From contig JAVTVJ010000076.1 of the NCBI GenBank assembly GCA_034509425.1, positions 310,001 through 374,000 on the forward strand: a stretch of DNA of 64,000 nt, written 5' to 3'. The translations under genes were made by a program, and so were the position numbers. The stretch's first letter is position 1. Every line of letters starts with the position of its first letter. Positions 37,200 to 49,537 of this stretch are shown one piece after another. The notes beneath the pieces were generated by a model that saw nothing but the letters and a program-made list of their open reading frames with translations, ran no database searches and was not told where the DNA came from. Source of the stretch: Eopsaltria australis. Taxonomy: Eukaryota > Chordata > Aves > Passeriformes > Petroicidae.

Positions 37200-37751
37200 T
37201 AGTGGTTTTGGCTGGGGCAGAGTTAATTTTCTTCATAGTAGCTGGTGCTGTGTTTTGGACTTGTGATGAAAAGAGTGTTTGCAGCATTCGGATATTTTTG
37301 TTGTTGCTGGGCAGTGCTCACACAGAATTGAGGTTTTCCTGCTCCTCAAACTTCCCTGCCATAGAATAGGCTGTAGATGCACAAAAAGTTGTGAGGGACA
37401 AAGCCAGGACAGCTGATCCCAACGAACCCATTCCATCTCATATGCTGTTGTGCTCAGCAATAAAATTTGGGGGAAGAAGAAGAAAGGGGGGACATTTGGA
37501 GTTATGACTTTTGTCACCATTACGTGTGATGGAGCCCTGCTGGCTTGGGGATGACCAAACACCTGTCTGTCATGGGAAGTGGGGAATCAATTTCTTGTTT
37601 TGCTTTGCTTGTGTGAGACTTTTGCTTTACATGTCATTATCTCGGCCCAGGAATTTTGTCACTTCTGCTCTTCCCATTCTCTCCTTCATCCCACTGGGAG
37701 GGAGTGAGCAGCTGTGTGGTGCTTAGCTGCCTACTGGGTTTAAACCACAAA
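37200..37751 (+). mobile_element. Solo LTR of an ERVL/ERVK-like endogenous retrovirus
   Basis: About 550 bases with the layout of a songbird-type LTR. It starts with TAGTGGTTTTGGCTGGGGCA and GAGTTAATTTTCTTCATAGT, then TAGCTGGTGCTGTGTTTTGG. A central part has CAGGACAGCTGATCCCAACG, then a polyadenylation signal in CAGCAATAAAATTTGGGGG, a downstream GTGATGGAGCCCTGCTGGC, and the end TGGGTTTAAACCACAAAA. No retroviral genes flank it, so it is a solo LTR left by recombination. Same family as the copy at 49538-50094 (opposite strand). Target-site duplication is unclear; GTTTTC before and GTTTTT after are only suggestive. Confidence 0.92.
37459..37464 (+). promoter_or_regulatory. LTR polyadenylation signal AATAAA
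   Basis: AATAAA lies within CTCAGCAATAAAATTTGG in the middle of the LTR, at the expected R-region position. In the minus-strand copy at 49538-50094 the same place is mutated (GGAAGACAAAG), so only this copy keeps the signal. Confidence 0.75.
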
Positions 37752-38266
37752 AGGTTTTTTAGCAAGCTATGGTTTATATAATGAATTGTAATACCTGAGA
37801 ATGGAAAATCAAGTTTATTTCAGTTTAAGTAAGTTTTTATTAAAACTTACAATATTCAGTTTGCAGTCAGTTTTGAAGAGCCTGAGAGAAGCAAAACATG
37901 AGGAAAAATGGAGAAAATGTCAGGTGAAAAAAGAAACAGGGAGGCAAACAGGCTCAGATCAAGAATTTATACAGTCTACCTTATGCATTCAGAAATCTTT
38001 TGAAAGTTTTCTACTTCAGACTTATTTGGGGAAGACCATATTGTGGTAGGTGATTTGATTTACTGCTTTGGGAACCTTGGTTAAAGAACAATGAATCAGA
38101 TGGTAAACTCACGATGAAGTTCAATCTGCTTTACTGTGATTGGAAGGGCCACTTTCTGCTGCTTGTCATACCTTGTGGCCTTGGATTAGCACCTGGGATT
38201 TATGAAACAGCACAAGTGGTTTCTGTAACATCTCACTAACCTCAGTTCAGCCTGCAAACAGCCTTA
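37752..38266. other. AT-rich non-coding stretch
   Basis: An 82-codon frame (37801-38049 plus) has no recognised domain. No repeat is recognised. Confidence 0.5.
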
Positions 38267-38401
38267 GTATCATAGAATCATAGAATGGCTTGGACTGGAA
38301 GGGACCTTAAAGATCATTTAGCTCTAACCTCCCTGCCATGGGAAGGAACACTTTCCCTAGACCAGATTGCTCAAAGCCCTGTCCCACATGGCCTTGAGGC
38401 C
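38267..38401 (-). mobile_element. CR1 LINE 3' end, short and well preserved
   Basis: Reverse complement of a CR1 end. Terminal repeats ATCATAGAATCATAGAATGG are followed by CTTGGACTGGAAGGGACC, TTAAAGATCATTTAG, CCCTGCCATGGGAAGG and TAGACCAGATTGCTCAAAGC, ending at ATGGCCTTGAGGC. Two intact copies of the octamer suggest a relatively young insertion. Confidence 0.95.
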
Positions 38402-40335
38402 TCTGAGGTGTCCTCTTCTCATTTTTTCTTTTTTATTTTGCCTCTGAGCAAGAGAATGTTCTATCAAATTGACAGGCAGATGAGACTGATATTAATTGTG
38501 CTTTGGAATGGATTTGAAGCCCTTCTCACCTTTCTCTATATGCTTTTATTGCTGTGGATGTTCAATATCTGATGTTTGAAGCTCTTTGAAGTTTGAAAAC
38601 CTTGCAAGTCCTTCATTGACTAATTTAGGTCTCTGCTGAACCCTTTTACTGATGAACCAGTTTCTTTCACTGATGCTATCATGATAGTAGCAATTTGGAT
38701 TTAAAGTTCACATGTGCTGTGTATGTGTCATATTTTGTGTTCACTTTTCCAGTCCTTAGCTCATCTGAGAGGTCACTATTCCCCATGGAGGGTGTCACGA
38801 ATTTTGTGTCAACTTAGCTGTCTGCAATAATTTTTTTGCAGGGTGTAATTTTAAGAGAGAGGGGGATTTAAATATTTTCCTTTGCATGTAGGTTGCAGGC
38901 AGCTTGCTGTGCCACCAGTTGTGTACGGAAGTCTTTTGCTGTTTTGATGGAATAATGGAATTGAATAGAGAAAAAAATGTATTCAATTTCTTAATGCAAT
39001 TTTACTCTAATTAGATAGGGAAGGAAAACAACTATCTATAATTGTTATACTGCATAAATCTTTCATGGCCAAAACAAACCCTTGAGCAAAGAAATACGGT
39101 CTTCCTTCCCCTTCTTCCTGAGTCTTCTCCTGCTGTCATTGTCGTTATCTTGCGTTCTGGTGTTGTTTTTTGAAGTGCCAAAGTAGTGAGTTTCAAAGGC
39201 AAAGAACAAGAGAACAAAAGAATGTCTTCTTTTGTTTCACACATATAAAGCAGTTATCTTCTGCAGTCTGCAATTCCCTTAATAACTGGTCTTTACTATA
39301 TTGAGACAATTAGTCAGATAGATATTTCTGGACTACTTTTATACGAAATGAGCGTAAGTCAGTGCTACAATGGACCTGTATTAACACCACTAAGAATGAA
39401 GTGAGAAATTGCATAATTGTGGAAAGTGCGCGCCGAGTGATTTTCTAAATACATATGTTCCCACACCACTCGATCACAGACAAGTTGCTGGTGGACTTTA
39501 AAAAATGATTCTTGAAAACCCTGTCCTTTTAGGGTGCAGGAGTTCCACTGAAGAGATCAAAAGGTATAGAGCTGGAGAACAGCATTTCATCTCATGAATC
39601 TCTTCTCTAGTATATGACTGCACCCTGACTTGTATAAGACAAATTTAGCTTATAAGATTATTAGGTTTAATAAAATCCAAGCCAGAGAAATATTCCCAAA
39701 CTGGAAAGAAAACATGATATAATTTTACACAAGCTTAGGAATATCAATAACCAGCAGATGGGACTATTGTGAATTGAATTGGAAACCATCTTTTAGAATC
39801 CTGTCACTGTGGTAGATAAGTACCACATAAAATGTAGCTTTAATATTTGAAACCTAGAAACACTGCAGCTCAAAGAGGTTTTATTAAGGAAGCTGGAGTA
39901 TTGCTTTGCTAGCTCACTTGAAAGGAGTTTATAGATGCTTTTCATAATTATACTGTTCACATTAAAAGTAAAATTAGCCAGTAAAATACTCAGAAGATAC
40001 ATTTGGAACTTAATGTCTATTAATCCAAAAGAATGTCTTGCTGGACGTTCTGGTCTTGTGTGAGTTATGACAGAAGCAAAGCTGGCATTTACTTAAAAGT
40101 TTCTCATGTCTGTCTTCTTCAGGACACAGTTTTCAGTGTCTGAAACTGGAACAAGTGTGATACCAAACTACTGTATAATGCCATAAAGTGTGTTTAGAAC
40201 AGCTGAAGGAGGAGTTCCTACTAAGGAGAGCAAAAATGGTCAGAGAGATGTGTACTAAAATAGAAAGTAGTCACTGTCCTGCTTCCCACTACCCCACCCC
40301 TGCTGGATAAGAGATGCCTCTTTCCTTCTAATACA

Positions 40336-40361
40336 GAATAATACTCTAGAATAATACTCTA
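40336..40361. repeat. Perfect 13-base tandem duplication
   Basis: Two adjacent copies of GAATAATACTCTA, followed by another GAG. This is a local slippage or repair duplication without known meaning. Confidence 0.9.
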
Positions 40362-40538
40362 GAGCAAACCCTGGAATACAATTATTCAGTAAATATGAGC
40401 AGGATTTGGGGATGAGGTCATGGGAATGAACATGACTGTCTTTGCTCCTGTAGAGCTTCCATGGAGTTGTTCTTATCATTTGCTGTATTTCAGGTAGTTT
40501 CCACAAAGAAGGAAATGGTTTCACAGAACATCAATTTT

Positions 40539-40612
40539 GATGGCTATAAATATAAATAGATGGATATAATATAATATATAAATAAATAGAGGGATATAAT
40601 AGTAGGAATTAT
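40539..40612. repeat. AT-rich imperfect repeat
   Basis: Alternating ATA and AATA words, with an imperfect direct repeat of TAAATAGATGGATATAATA and AAATAGAGGGATATAATAG. Low complexity. Confidence 0.75.
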
Positions 40613-42240
40613 GCAGATGTGTAGGATTTCTAAATATTGCCTTGGTTGTGAATGCATTTTATGAAAGAATTTCAGGAATTGGAAGCGAGTTATAGGCTAT
40701 ATTCACTGGAATTTGCACATGTTAGCGCTTTGCTCATTGAGATAGTTTTATGAATCTGTTTTGTTTGCTGCAGTCAGATTATTATACCCAAAATAGGTCT
40801 GTGAGCACACTGCAGTGTTTTTATGGGTAAAAGCAGTATATTTCACAGTCATGGTATATGTATGCTTTCTGGGGGTGGGATTAATGCCCGTGAATTATAT
40901 TTTTTTTCTGAAACTTCAATAGTTGCAACAATTAAAGTCTTAAATTTTGCACTCATGAAGCGGAAAATGTTTGCTGTTAAAAAGACAATGAAACTACTAA
41001 AGCTGTAGCAAGTCATCCTTCTGATTGCTAATGCAAGCTTTTGTTTATACTGAGAGTCAGGGCACAAACCATGTGCCATCTCGTGGCTTCTGTAGTCACT
41101 GCACTTGGTCTGACAGAGGACAAGTGTTGGCTGAAATATTTTTCATTTCCTTTCTTTTCAACTTGCACAGAAGCCCTAGTTGAGAGAAGAAGTGGGAAAT
41201 GGGACTCTTTTTAGAGAGAAATAACGTTGTATGCCACTAAAAATGTATTGAGGTGAAGCATAGAAATTGGGGGATTTTTTTCTCTCTCTTCACCCCATTT
41301 TTCCACGAGATGATGTCATATAATTGCTCATCACTAATCTAAATGTAGATCTTTTTGCAATGGTGAAGTCAGCTCCTGCTTTTGTATTCTACTTGCATTT
41401 TTTAATTAAAACAATTAACACTGGCTACTGTGTCTTATAGATAGATTTTAGCAGTGTATAAACAGAAGGTCTCAACTTAACTGGGCCCATTGTTTTACTT
41501 GACTAGTTTCAATACAGACAATCAAATATTTATTTTTTTATTTGAACAGTATACCAACAATCAGGTTTTACCTGGATTATGAAGAAAGGCAACACAGTTA
41601 GACCCCCTCCCCCCCGAAAAAGCAGGAAAAAAACCAACAAAAAGACCCACAACAAAAACAAACCAACAAATTATTATTTTGCAGCACTAGGTCATATTTT
41701 CAAGAATATTTTTGTCCTCCCTGTGATTAATTTTGTGGCATATATTACCAGTTTACCTATGCAAACCTTTGAAGTAGAATATTTCATGGAGAATTTAAAT
41801 GCTTTTCAACAGAAACATGGAATTACAGCCAGTAAGCCTCTGGAGCAGTGGAGCCCCTGCAGCAGCAAATATGGAAAATAATGGGGCATTTGTGTGAGCA
41901 AGGGTTAACTGACAGATCAGTTCATGTCTTAAAGAACACACCAGACCACTTTCTGCAGAGGACCTGCTGTGTCCAGGAGAAGGGTGGAGAGGAGAGGGCT
42001 CCCTTTGCTGTGAAACCATCTGCAGCCGGAGTACTGCAGAGAGAACAGACAGCAGTAACAGTTTAAAGAGCAAAACAGAATGGTAAATGGATAGAAAGAA
42101 GCAAGACATGTGCAAGCATTTGCCTGGCAGGTTTATGATGGAACTGTGGCAAGTTACAGAGATTTCATACTTCCAAGACTCCATGCAGCAAGTTTATAGT
42201 CTTATTGCTTGAAATCATAGAATCATACAAATATAATGGA

Positions 42241-42266
42241 AATATATATATATATATACACACACA
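42241..42266. repeat. (TA)n(CA)n compound microsatellite
   Basis: About eight TA units run into about four CA units. A short AATCATAGAATCATA word at 42213-42227, just upstream, looks like a bare CR1 terminal repeat on the minus strand, but no CR1 body follows. Confidence 0.88.
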
Positions 42267-43214
42267 AAATGTTGAATGAGATCTATATATATTCATGCTT
42301 CTGACAACGATCCTGTTTTGTCAGATCAGAAAGTGTAAAATAGGAGGAAAAAGAAATGCTTTCTCTCTGTCTACACAAATACTTTTCAGAACTCAGAACT
42401 CAGTCTCCTATGTGAAGAAAAAACCTGTTTCCAGTCATCCAAACTATTGTGTGAGCACTGGTCAAGTCAGAACATGACTGAATCTATCTTGGTTTCAGCC
42501 AGAATTTTGCACTGAAGTTCCTTTTCTGCATCTAATGATTTGACACCTTTGTGTGACCCCTTCAGCTAAATTTGTTTTGCATGTGCTTTGGATCAGATAT
42601 CATTTCATTATTGCTAAACGAGAAAGTTTTGATCCTTTATATATTAATCTTGAAAAAAAAGCAGCATGATTTGGTCTCTATGAGCAAATGCAATTTCTCT
42701 TTAAGCTCTGCATTGAATTGAAACAAAGAGATTGCAACACACACTTCAGTGTGATACTTAATATTTGGAAAAATGTTCTGTTCCAGTGGTCATAATTTCA
42801 GCTTTGAAATTTTAAAAGGGCGTCACACAACTACTCGGCCACAGAAAGGCAAACTTGCTTTTGCAAAAAGCTCAAAAGCACAAAATGTAAAATACTGTAG
42901 GAAAGTAATTGATGAAGAATTGGAAAGTATTTGAGATGCAGCTCAGGAGTTTGTAGTCCAGATCAGCCCTCAGAAACTGGAAAGAAAGCAAAAGGACAGA
43001 TTTCATTGTGAATACAAGTATTGGAGGAAGAAAAAAAACCCAAAGCAAAAAGCAGCAAGCTATAGAAATATAGACATGAATGGATAAAGGTTTCAAACTT
43101 ATATATTGGTATTTAATCTTCATAGCATATATATGCAGTCATTTAGATTTTGGAGCCCTCCTCGGAAGGACTCCAGTCCACACTCCTTCTCAAAGATGAG
43201 TCAATTTTGATTTC

Positions 43215-43325
43215 ATGGGCAGTTGTTATGGACTTTGTCCAGCCTGGTCTTGGAAATCTCGTAAGGACTGAGACTACACAGCCTCTCTGGACATCTTGTT
43301 CCAATGGTTGCATTCCTGTAGCTGC
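43215..43325 (-). mobile_element. Old CR1 LINE fragment
   Basis: Reverse complement of a diverged CR1 end: GACTTTGTCCAGCCTGGTCT, TGGAAATCTCGTAAGGACTG, AGACTACACAGCCTCTCTGG and CATCTTGTTCCAATGG match the ordered blocks GTCCAGCCTGGTCTTGAA, TCTCCAAGGA, CACAGCCTCTCTGGGCA and CCTGTTCCA. The flanks (43141-43214) may be further decayed parts. It is older than the copies at 32801 or 38267. Confidence 0.82.
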
Positions 43326-45989
43326 TGACAGGATGACAGCTGTATGATTTTAATTTAGATTTTTCTCCCTACAAATATGATTCCCCAGTTTTGTCCAACT
43401 GGCCACAGGGGAGCCCAGAAAAGAAAAACAAACTTTTGTGAGATTGATATTGAAAAAATATCTTCAGAAAGACATCACTGCTCTGCCATTTTACATATCT
43501 CATTTATTTACTTAGTTTATCTTTAGGCCACTTATTGTCATTATTGTATTTTCTAATTTATTTAGCATTATTTTTTCTCTGTTGTTAATAACTGGGGATT
43601 GATTTCACCCTTCCCTGCCCCAACCTACAGTGCTTTATTTAATGTATATTAAATTATTATGTATCCTTTTTTTCTGAAGATACTATGTAAATGCAAGTTA
43701 TATTTAGCTCTTCTGCACAGTTTCCTTTTTTTCAACCTCATGCTGTCAGCAGTTAACTTCCAAAAACTTCATTCTTGGCTCAAATCTTGCAGGCTGTGAA
43801 GGAACAAGTACTGAATATCCTAAATTTTAGAAAACTTGTTGAAGCCAAGTGAGGAAATGTAGGAAACAAATCAGTAATTACCCAGTTTATTACTGAGGAA
43901 ACATTTAAGAATGTGATATGGGTCTCTAAATTTCTTAAATATTTTTGAAAATATTGCTCTTACTATAGCAGGTTTAGCAGTGTAGCAGGCAATTATAATT
44001 CAAGGCCAAGTTACTATATTAAAAACTACAAGTTGATCTTGCTTAACTTTTAATCCTTTCCTTCTTTTAGAGAGTGTGATTCTTGTAGTGCTCTTTAGTC
44101 TGTACAGTGACCTTTTCAAGTATGCAATCACTTGCAAATTTATTTTAATAATGTATCTGTTTTGGTCCTGGCTGATTGGCTGTACAACCACTGAACATTA
44201 ACAAAGGGGACACAAGCTGGCATGCACAGGTAGTTATATGTAAAATTAGATAGATAAAGTTGTTGTATTTTCAGTGTTACGAAAAAAATACAGTATATTC
44301 ATTGAAACTCTTTCAGGAGGCTGGTAGGCTGGTACGAACCTTAAATATTCACATATTTTGTTGACACAAGCAACACTAAAGTACTCTTCAGAAAAGGGAG
44401 AGAAAAAAAGGGAGACTCATTAAAGTTACTTCTGAAATAAATTTATAGCAAAGATACTGTTATTTACTAAAATCATTTAGAAAAGTGTCAGGGTTTATAC
44501 TTTCAATCACTTGGAATTGCTCTTAAATAATCATTATATTTGATCAGTACTTTTGCAAAATTTATTCAGATTTGTTGTATCCATTATTTTGAGCACTACT
44601 TCAAGGCTGGCTTTTTAAATGTATTTGGTCAGAAAAAAATCATTAGGAATTTAAGAATTGCTATATTAGCATTAAAAATAATCAAAGTTGCATTTAAATA
44701 AGGTTTATTTAAATGTAAGTGCGCTTAGTGTAAATTGAAATTTTTAATAATCTGCTATAATTCATTGACTGGGATCAAAAGAATTTAAAAATTACTTTTG
44801 CATCAGGTGTTAACTATTTAACAGTAAGAAAAAAAACTCATTTAATTTGAAAAGTCTAGTCTCCAAAGCATTCTTAAATTTCTTTTGTGTAAAAAAAGCT
44901 TGTTTGATATCATGGAGAAACCTAATTTGTGTTCTACAAGTGCAGATGATGAAATTTTCCAATTTGATTTTGTAGCTCTTGACTCCATGTTAACAAGTAA
45001 CCCTCAGAATTCTAAAAAAAAGGAAAAGAAAACCAAACCAAAGCCCCAACAACATGGAACTGGCAAAAAACCACCCACAGAACTGGTGACACCTACTACT
45101 TTTACAATTGCTTGATTCTACCTGTACAGAACTCCATATCACTTGTATGGGGTATAGCATTCCATTGAGCTATTTCTCTCCTCTTTCCCCTCTCCTGCTG
45201 ATGGAGATGCTAGTTTTGGGGATGCTTGCCAATGCTGGCATAAGGAATCTTGCTGGGAGCAGGGCTGCTGGAGGAACTGGTGTATTGGAGTAGGTTATCA
45301 CACGCTCAGCACCCCTGGGGGCTTCAGGTACTGCAGGTAGGGTCACTGTCCATAGGATATTACTGCACCTTGTGGAGATTTTTGCTGTAGCAAGGGCTCT
45401 GCTATGAGAGAGACTGAATTTGACTGAAGCTACATCTTGCCCTCATTAATTGTGCCTCAAAGAGCTGGGAAACAGCCAAAAGTAGCCCCTGCAGAGTGCT
45501 TGACTCCATACAAGAACAACGTCATACCACCTTCCCAGAGCCCTTCTGCAGTTTGCCCTTGGCAGTGGCGTTTAACCTGGATGCACAAAGGCACTCAGGG
45601 CAGATTGACACAGGGAGGCAGTGCCAGGCAATTATTGTGCTTCAGATTTCAGCAGTAACTCCTTTTAATGATGCCTGAGTTATGTAGAAAATCTCTGAGG
45701 CACAACACAGACTTTCCTCTCTTGTTTTGTTCTACATTTGTTGAAGTTCAGCTCTTAACACCTACTACTGCAGAGACTTCTCCAGTACAGACTCACTAAA
45801 TGAAATGGCTCTTTGTTTGGAAACCCATATGCCCTTATTTATTGTTTTAGTTTGGTACTAACAGCACAGTAAATTGGAATCTGATGTTGTCATTAAGAGT
45901 ATTCAGTAGGGGGAAAAATTATCATCAGTCAAGTGTACCAGTTACAATAGCATGGGCTCATCTGTTTATCTTAGAATGATAAACACAAT
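43326..45989. other. Non-coding stretch, nothing recognised
   Basis: AT-rich to about 45.1 kb, then GC-richer (45120-45660) with overlapping short frames that lack family motifs. No known repeat is identified. The 76-codon frame 44885-45115 ends in a Lys/Pro-rich stretch that simply reads an A/C-rich run. Confidence 0.5.
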
Positions 45990-46009
45990 CGTTACCCTTC
46001 TGCTCAGTG

Positions 46010-47237
46010 TCCCTGACCTGCTGGAACTCACAGAGCTCCACCTGGGCATGGGTGAGGAGAAGACCATGAGTTTATGGGTCAGGATTAAAGGGAGGGCAGG
46101 AACAGGTGGCATCATAGTGGGGGTCAGCTACAGGCCACCCAAAGAGGAATTCAAAACAAATGAGTCTCTCTATAGACAGCGGATCAGTCTCAGACTTACA
46201 GGCCCTGGTCCTCATGGGGGACTTCACTTTGATATCTGTTGGAGGAACAACATAGCAGGGCAATACCATTCCAGGAAATTACTGGAATGCATTAATAGTA
46301 ACTTCCTTCTCCAAATGATAGATGAATCAATGAGGAGAGGTGCTGTTTTGAACAAGTGTGGGTAAGTGGGGAATGTGGAGCTCAAGGGCAGCCTAGGCTG
46401 CAGTGATCAGGAAACGGAGGAGTTTAAGAACCATGAAAAAGAAGGACACAGCAAGCTCACTACCCTGGACTTCAGGAGAGCAGACTTTGTTCTCCTCAGG
46501 GTCCTGCTTGGTAGCATACTGTGGGATAAATCCCTGGAGAGAGAGTGGGCCCAAGAGAGCTGGTTGAATCTCAAGGATCACTTCCTCCAAGTTCAGGAGT
46601 GATGCATCCTAACAAAGATGAAGTCAGGTGTAAATGCCTGGAGATCTGCATGGATGATAAACGAGATCATGGGCAAACTGAAAGCAAAAAAGAATTCTAC
46701 AGATGGTGGAAGCAAGAACATGTAGCCTGGGAGGAATACAGGGAGATTGTCTGAGCAGCCAGGGATCAGTTTAGAAAAGCTGCAGAATTGGCAGAATTAT
46801 ATTTGGCCAGGGATGTCAAGGGCACAAGAAAAGCCTCTACAGTTACACTGGTGATAAAAGGAATACTAGGGAAAATGTGGGCTCTCTCCAGGAGGAAACA
46901 GGAGATCGAGATACCCAGGATATGGAGAAGACAGAGGTACTTATAACTTTTCTGCCTCAGGCAACACTGCAAGTGCTCCAGCAACACCACCCAAGTCACG
47001 TTAAGTGCAGAAGGCAAATTCCATGGGACTTGATGAGATGCATCCACAGATTCTGAAGGAAATGGTGGATGAAACTGCTAAGCCACTCTTCATCATATTT
47101 GAGAAGTCTTAGCAGCCTAGTGAAGTTCCCACTGATTGGAAAAGGGAAAATATAACCCTTACTTTTAGAAAGGGACAAAAGGAAGAGCTAGGGAGCTGCT
47201 TGCTGGACAGTCTCACCTCAGTGCCTGGCAAGGGAGC
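46010..47237 (+). pseudogene. CR1 ORF2 relic: endonuclease end, linker and RT N-terminus
   Basis: An open stretch (to 46365) gives SLWVRIKGRAGTGGIIVGVSY and, after it, DICWRNN, the block next to the endonuclease GDFN motif. The motif itself is read in another frame as GDFT (ATGGGGGACTTC near 46213-46224), so two frame changes surround the catalytic site. An in-frame TAA near 46363 interrupts the frame, which continues with GSLGCSDQETEEF to 46602. WWKQEHVAWEEYREIV is found in a shifted frame (46545-46754). The last recognisable residues are SLTSVPGK at about 47215-47237. It cannot encode a working protein. Confidence 0.88.
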
Positions 47238-47511
47238 AGTTAGGTATTGTTGTTTCCATATGAATCTTTTCCCTCTTTCTTACACCCCCTGTCATGTTAC
47301 TGTTCATTTTCTTATCTCATTACTATTTCCAGCAAATTGTTATGTTCTCAACTTGTGATCTTTCCCTTTTTGTGCCTCCAGTTCTCCTCTCCATCCTGCC
47401 ACAAGCAGAAGGGCAGAGGGGGAGCAAGCAAGTGGCACATAGTTTGAAGATTCTCAGTGGCAGCACTAAATTAGGGAGCACTATTCCTGAACCATAGCAG
47501 CTGGGGTCAAC
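47238..47511 (+). other. Foreign block inside the CR1, possibly an LTR end
   Basis: This sequence breaks the CR1 alignment and occupies the place of the RT palm. Its second half resembles the 3' end of the LTR family found at 37200: GTTCTCAACTTGTGATCTTT, CCAGTTCTCCTCTCCATCC and GGGGGAGCAAGCAAGTGGC, in the same order as the end of that LTR. The first half (47238-47330) is pyrimidine-rich and unrecognised. A partial LTR or a gene-conversion patch would explain it; unrelated unique DNA is also possible. Confidence 0.4.
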
Positions 47512-48290
47512 AGCTCAATGTCCAAATGGAGAGCACTGATGAGTGGCTCTCGGGGGTTGGCATTGGAATCAATGCTGTGTAACATCTTCTGTAGGTGACA
47601 CAGACAGTGGGATTGAGGGCACCCTCAGCAAGGCTTTTAACACCAAGTTGAGTGGTGTGGTCAACACACTGGAAGGAAGGGATGCCATCCAGAGGGACCT
47701 GGACAGAATTGAGAGATGAACCTGCATGAACCTCATGAAGTTCAACAAGGCCAAGTGAAAAGTCCTGCACATGGACTGGGGCAATCTCAACTATAAATAC
47801 AGTCTGGGAGGAGAATTGGGATTGAGAGCAGTCCTGGGAGAAATATTCAGAGGTGCTGAGGGTGAGAAGCTCAACATGTCCCAGCAGTGTGCATTCACAG
47901 CCCAGAAAGCCAACCGTGCCCTGGGCTGCATCAAAGCAGCATGGGCAGCAGGGTGAGGGAGGGGTCTCTGCACCTCTACTCTGCTCTTGTGAGATCCTCA
48001 CCTGGAGTGCTATTTCCAGGTGTGGGACCCCCCACATAAAAATGACGTGGATGTGTTGGAGAAAGTCTGGAGAAGGCCTCAAAGATGCTCAGAGGGCTGG
48101 AGCACCTCTCCAATAAGGACAGTCTAAGACAGTTGAAGTTGTTCATACTGGAAAAGAGAAGGCTGTGAGGAGACCTTAGAGCATCTTCCAGTACCAAAAG
48201 GGAGCCTATAAGAAAGATGGGAACAAACTTTTCGGCAGGGCCTGTTCTGATAAGACAAGAGGGAGAGGCTTTAAACAGAAAGAGGGAAGA
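47512..48290 (+). pseudogene. CR1 ORF2 relic: RT C-terminal half
   Basis: Resumes at TCAACAGCTCAATGTCC, matching the segment just before the RT catalytic motif. The FADD catalytic box is destroyed: at 47630-47641 the reading is AAGGCTTTTAAC, so both aspartates are lost. Downstream, CTCAACATGTCCCAGCAGTG, GCCCAGAAAGCCAACCGTG and GAGGCTTTAAACAGAAAGAG keep the order of the RT thumb and C-terminal segments, across several frames. Non-functional. Confidence 0.85.
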
Positions 48291-48519
48291 CTTGGACTAG
48301 ACATTAGCAGGAAATCCTTCATTATTAGGGTGGTGAGGCACTGGAACAGTTTGCCTGGAAAACCTGTGGATGCCACATTCCTGATAGTGCTCAAGACCAG
48401 GTTGAACAGACCTCTGACCAACCTGGTCCAGTGGAAGATTCCCTGCCCCTGGCAAAGGGGTTGGAACTAGATGATCCATCCCTTCCACCCCAAACCATTA
48501 TAGGATTCTGTAATTCTAA

Positions 48520-49537
48520 GGGTATTTGATAATGTGTACTTAATGGTAGCCATCCTTTGGTTGAGGGCATCCTTCAAAAAAAAGGTTGTATTTTAAAGGC
48601 TGTAAAAGGAGTAATGAGTTTTACATTTAATCCATGTTTATTTATTTGCTGTTTTCATTATTATGTACTTTATCTCATTACTTTTAATTTCAACAAGAAA
48701 ATAATAAATGAAAGTTTGTACTAATTTGTCATTAAGATACTTTGGACTGTCAAGGACAGGGATGAGAAGTAAAATCCAAGGTGCATTAAATTGTGAATCC
48801 TGGTTTCTTTAATGAAGTACAAAGATTAATTAACATGAATTTGCTAGATCCACTCATAGATACACTGGTGGCTTGTTTCTTCTTTACAGCACCATTCAAG
48901 CTGCACCTGAAAGTGTCTTGGCTAGGCATAGCTTCTTTTTAATATGTTTACCAACTCTCAGGTGGATGCTGAAGCATTTTTTAACAGACCTGCTAACTTA
49001 ATTTTCGTTAGAGAATCTCTTGGTGAAGGTCTGAAAATTTATTTCTTGATATCTGAAATATGTAAATGAGAGAAAGAGGGAGGAGGCTTGGAAGTGCCTT
49101 TCTCTTATGACAGAAATACTTACAATAGTAAAACCACAATAAAATGTGTCGCAATGTCTCAGCCAGGGGGATGGAAGTATAATCAGAAGCTTGAGTACCA
49201 GAGGCTGAAACAAATAAATGTGGAGAGTGAAAAAGGGAAAGGTGAAGGTGGAAGAGAGCAGAACCAGTTGCAGCAGCTGCCATGAGGACAAAGGAACCTG
49301 TACCTCATGCAGCACTGTCTGGGAATCTGAATCAAGTGGATGTAGAAGAGTCGATATTTCTTTTTGTGTTACTGATGCTGTAACAACAACAAAAAATTAT
49401 ACAGGAAATGCTCAAGTGTATATCAATGAAAAAAGCTGGTTGAGATAAATTTTAGACTTGGTATGAACCAAAGTTACTTAACTGGAGAAAGTAATTATAA
49501 TTATTACATCATAGCTATCACAGCTGAATGTGATATT
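48520..49537. other. AT-rich non-coding stretch
   Basis: Frames at 48998-49315 and 49008-49283 (minus) and 49088-49285 (plus) overlap each other and have no recognised domain. No repeat is recognised. Confidence 0.5.

Larger units (their letters stand above)
38402..43214. other. AT-rich non-coding stretch
   Basis: No gene is recognised. A GC-richer patch at 41840-42070 has overlapping frames on both strands (41848-42066 plus, 41795-42184 minus, 129 codons) without family resemblance. It might be a fragment of retroviral internal sequence, but I cannot support that. Small tandem repeats are listed separately. Confidence 0.5.
45990..48519 (+). mobile_element. Longest CR1 LINE in the window, RT core replaced
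   Basis: About 2.5 kb of CR1 on the plus strand. In order it has the last part of the AP-endonuclease (from SLWVRIKG), the linker (GSLGCSDQE, DFRRADF, WKQEHVAWEEYREIV, LARDVKG), the RT N-terminus (LDEMHPQILKEMVDETAKPL, SLTSVPGK), then a 270-base block that is not CR1 (47238-47511). RT then resumes (CPSSQCAFTAQKAN-type region, recovered across frames) and the element ends with AACTAGATGATCCATCCC and GGATTCTGTAATTCTA. Many stops and shifts make it dead. The 3' half is the same subfamily as the copy at 59148. Confidence 0.95.

Noticed and set aside
41795..42184. GC-richer patch as retroviral internal sequence
   Set aside because: Words such as GGAGCAGTGGAGCCCCTGCAG recall leader or 3' regions of avian retroviruses only vaguely. 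No motif or LTR adjoins it.
42213..42227. AATCATAGAATCATA as a CR1 insertion
   Set aside because: Only the terminal octamer-like word is present, with no CR1 body after it. It could be chance next to an AT microsatellite.
47507..48082. 191-codon minus-strand open frame
   Set aside because: Antisense to the C-terminal half of a plus-strand CR1 ORF2 relic. It is a shadow frame of the repeat.
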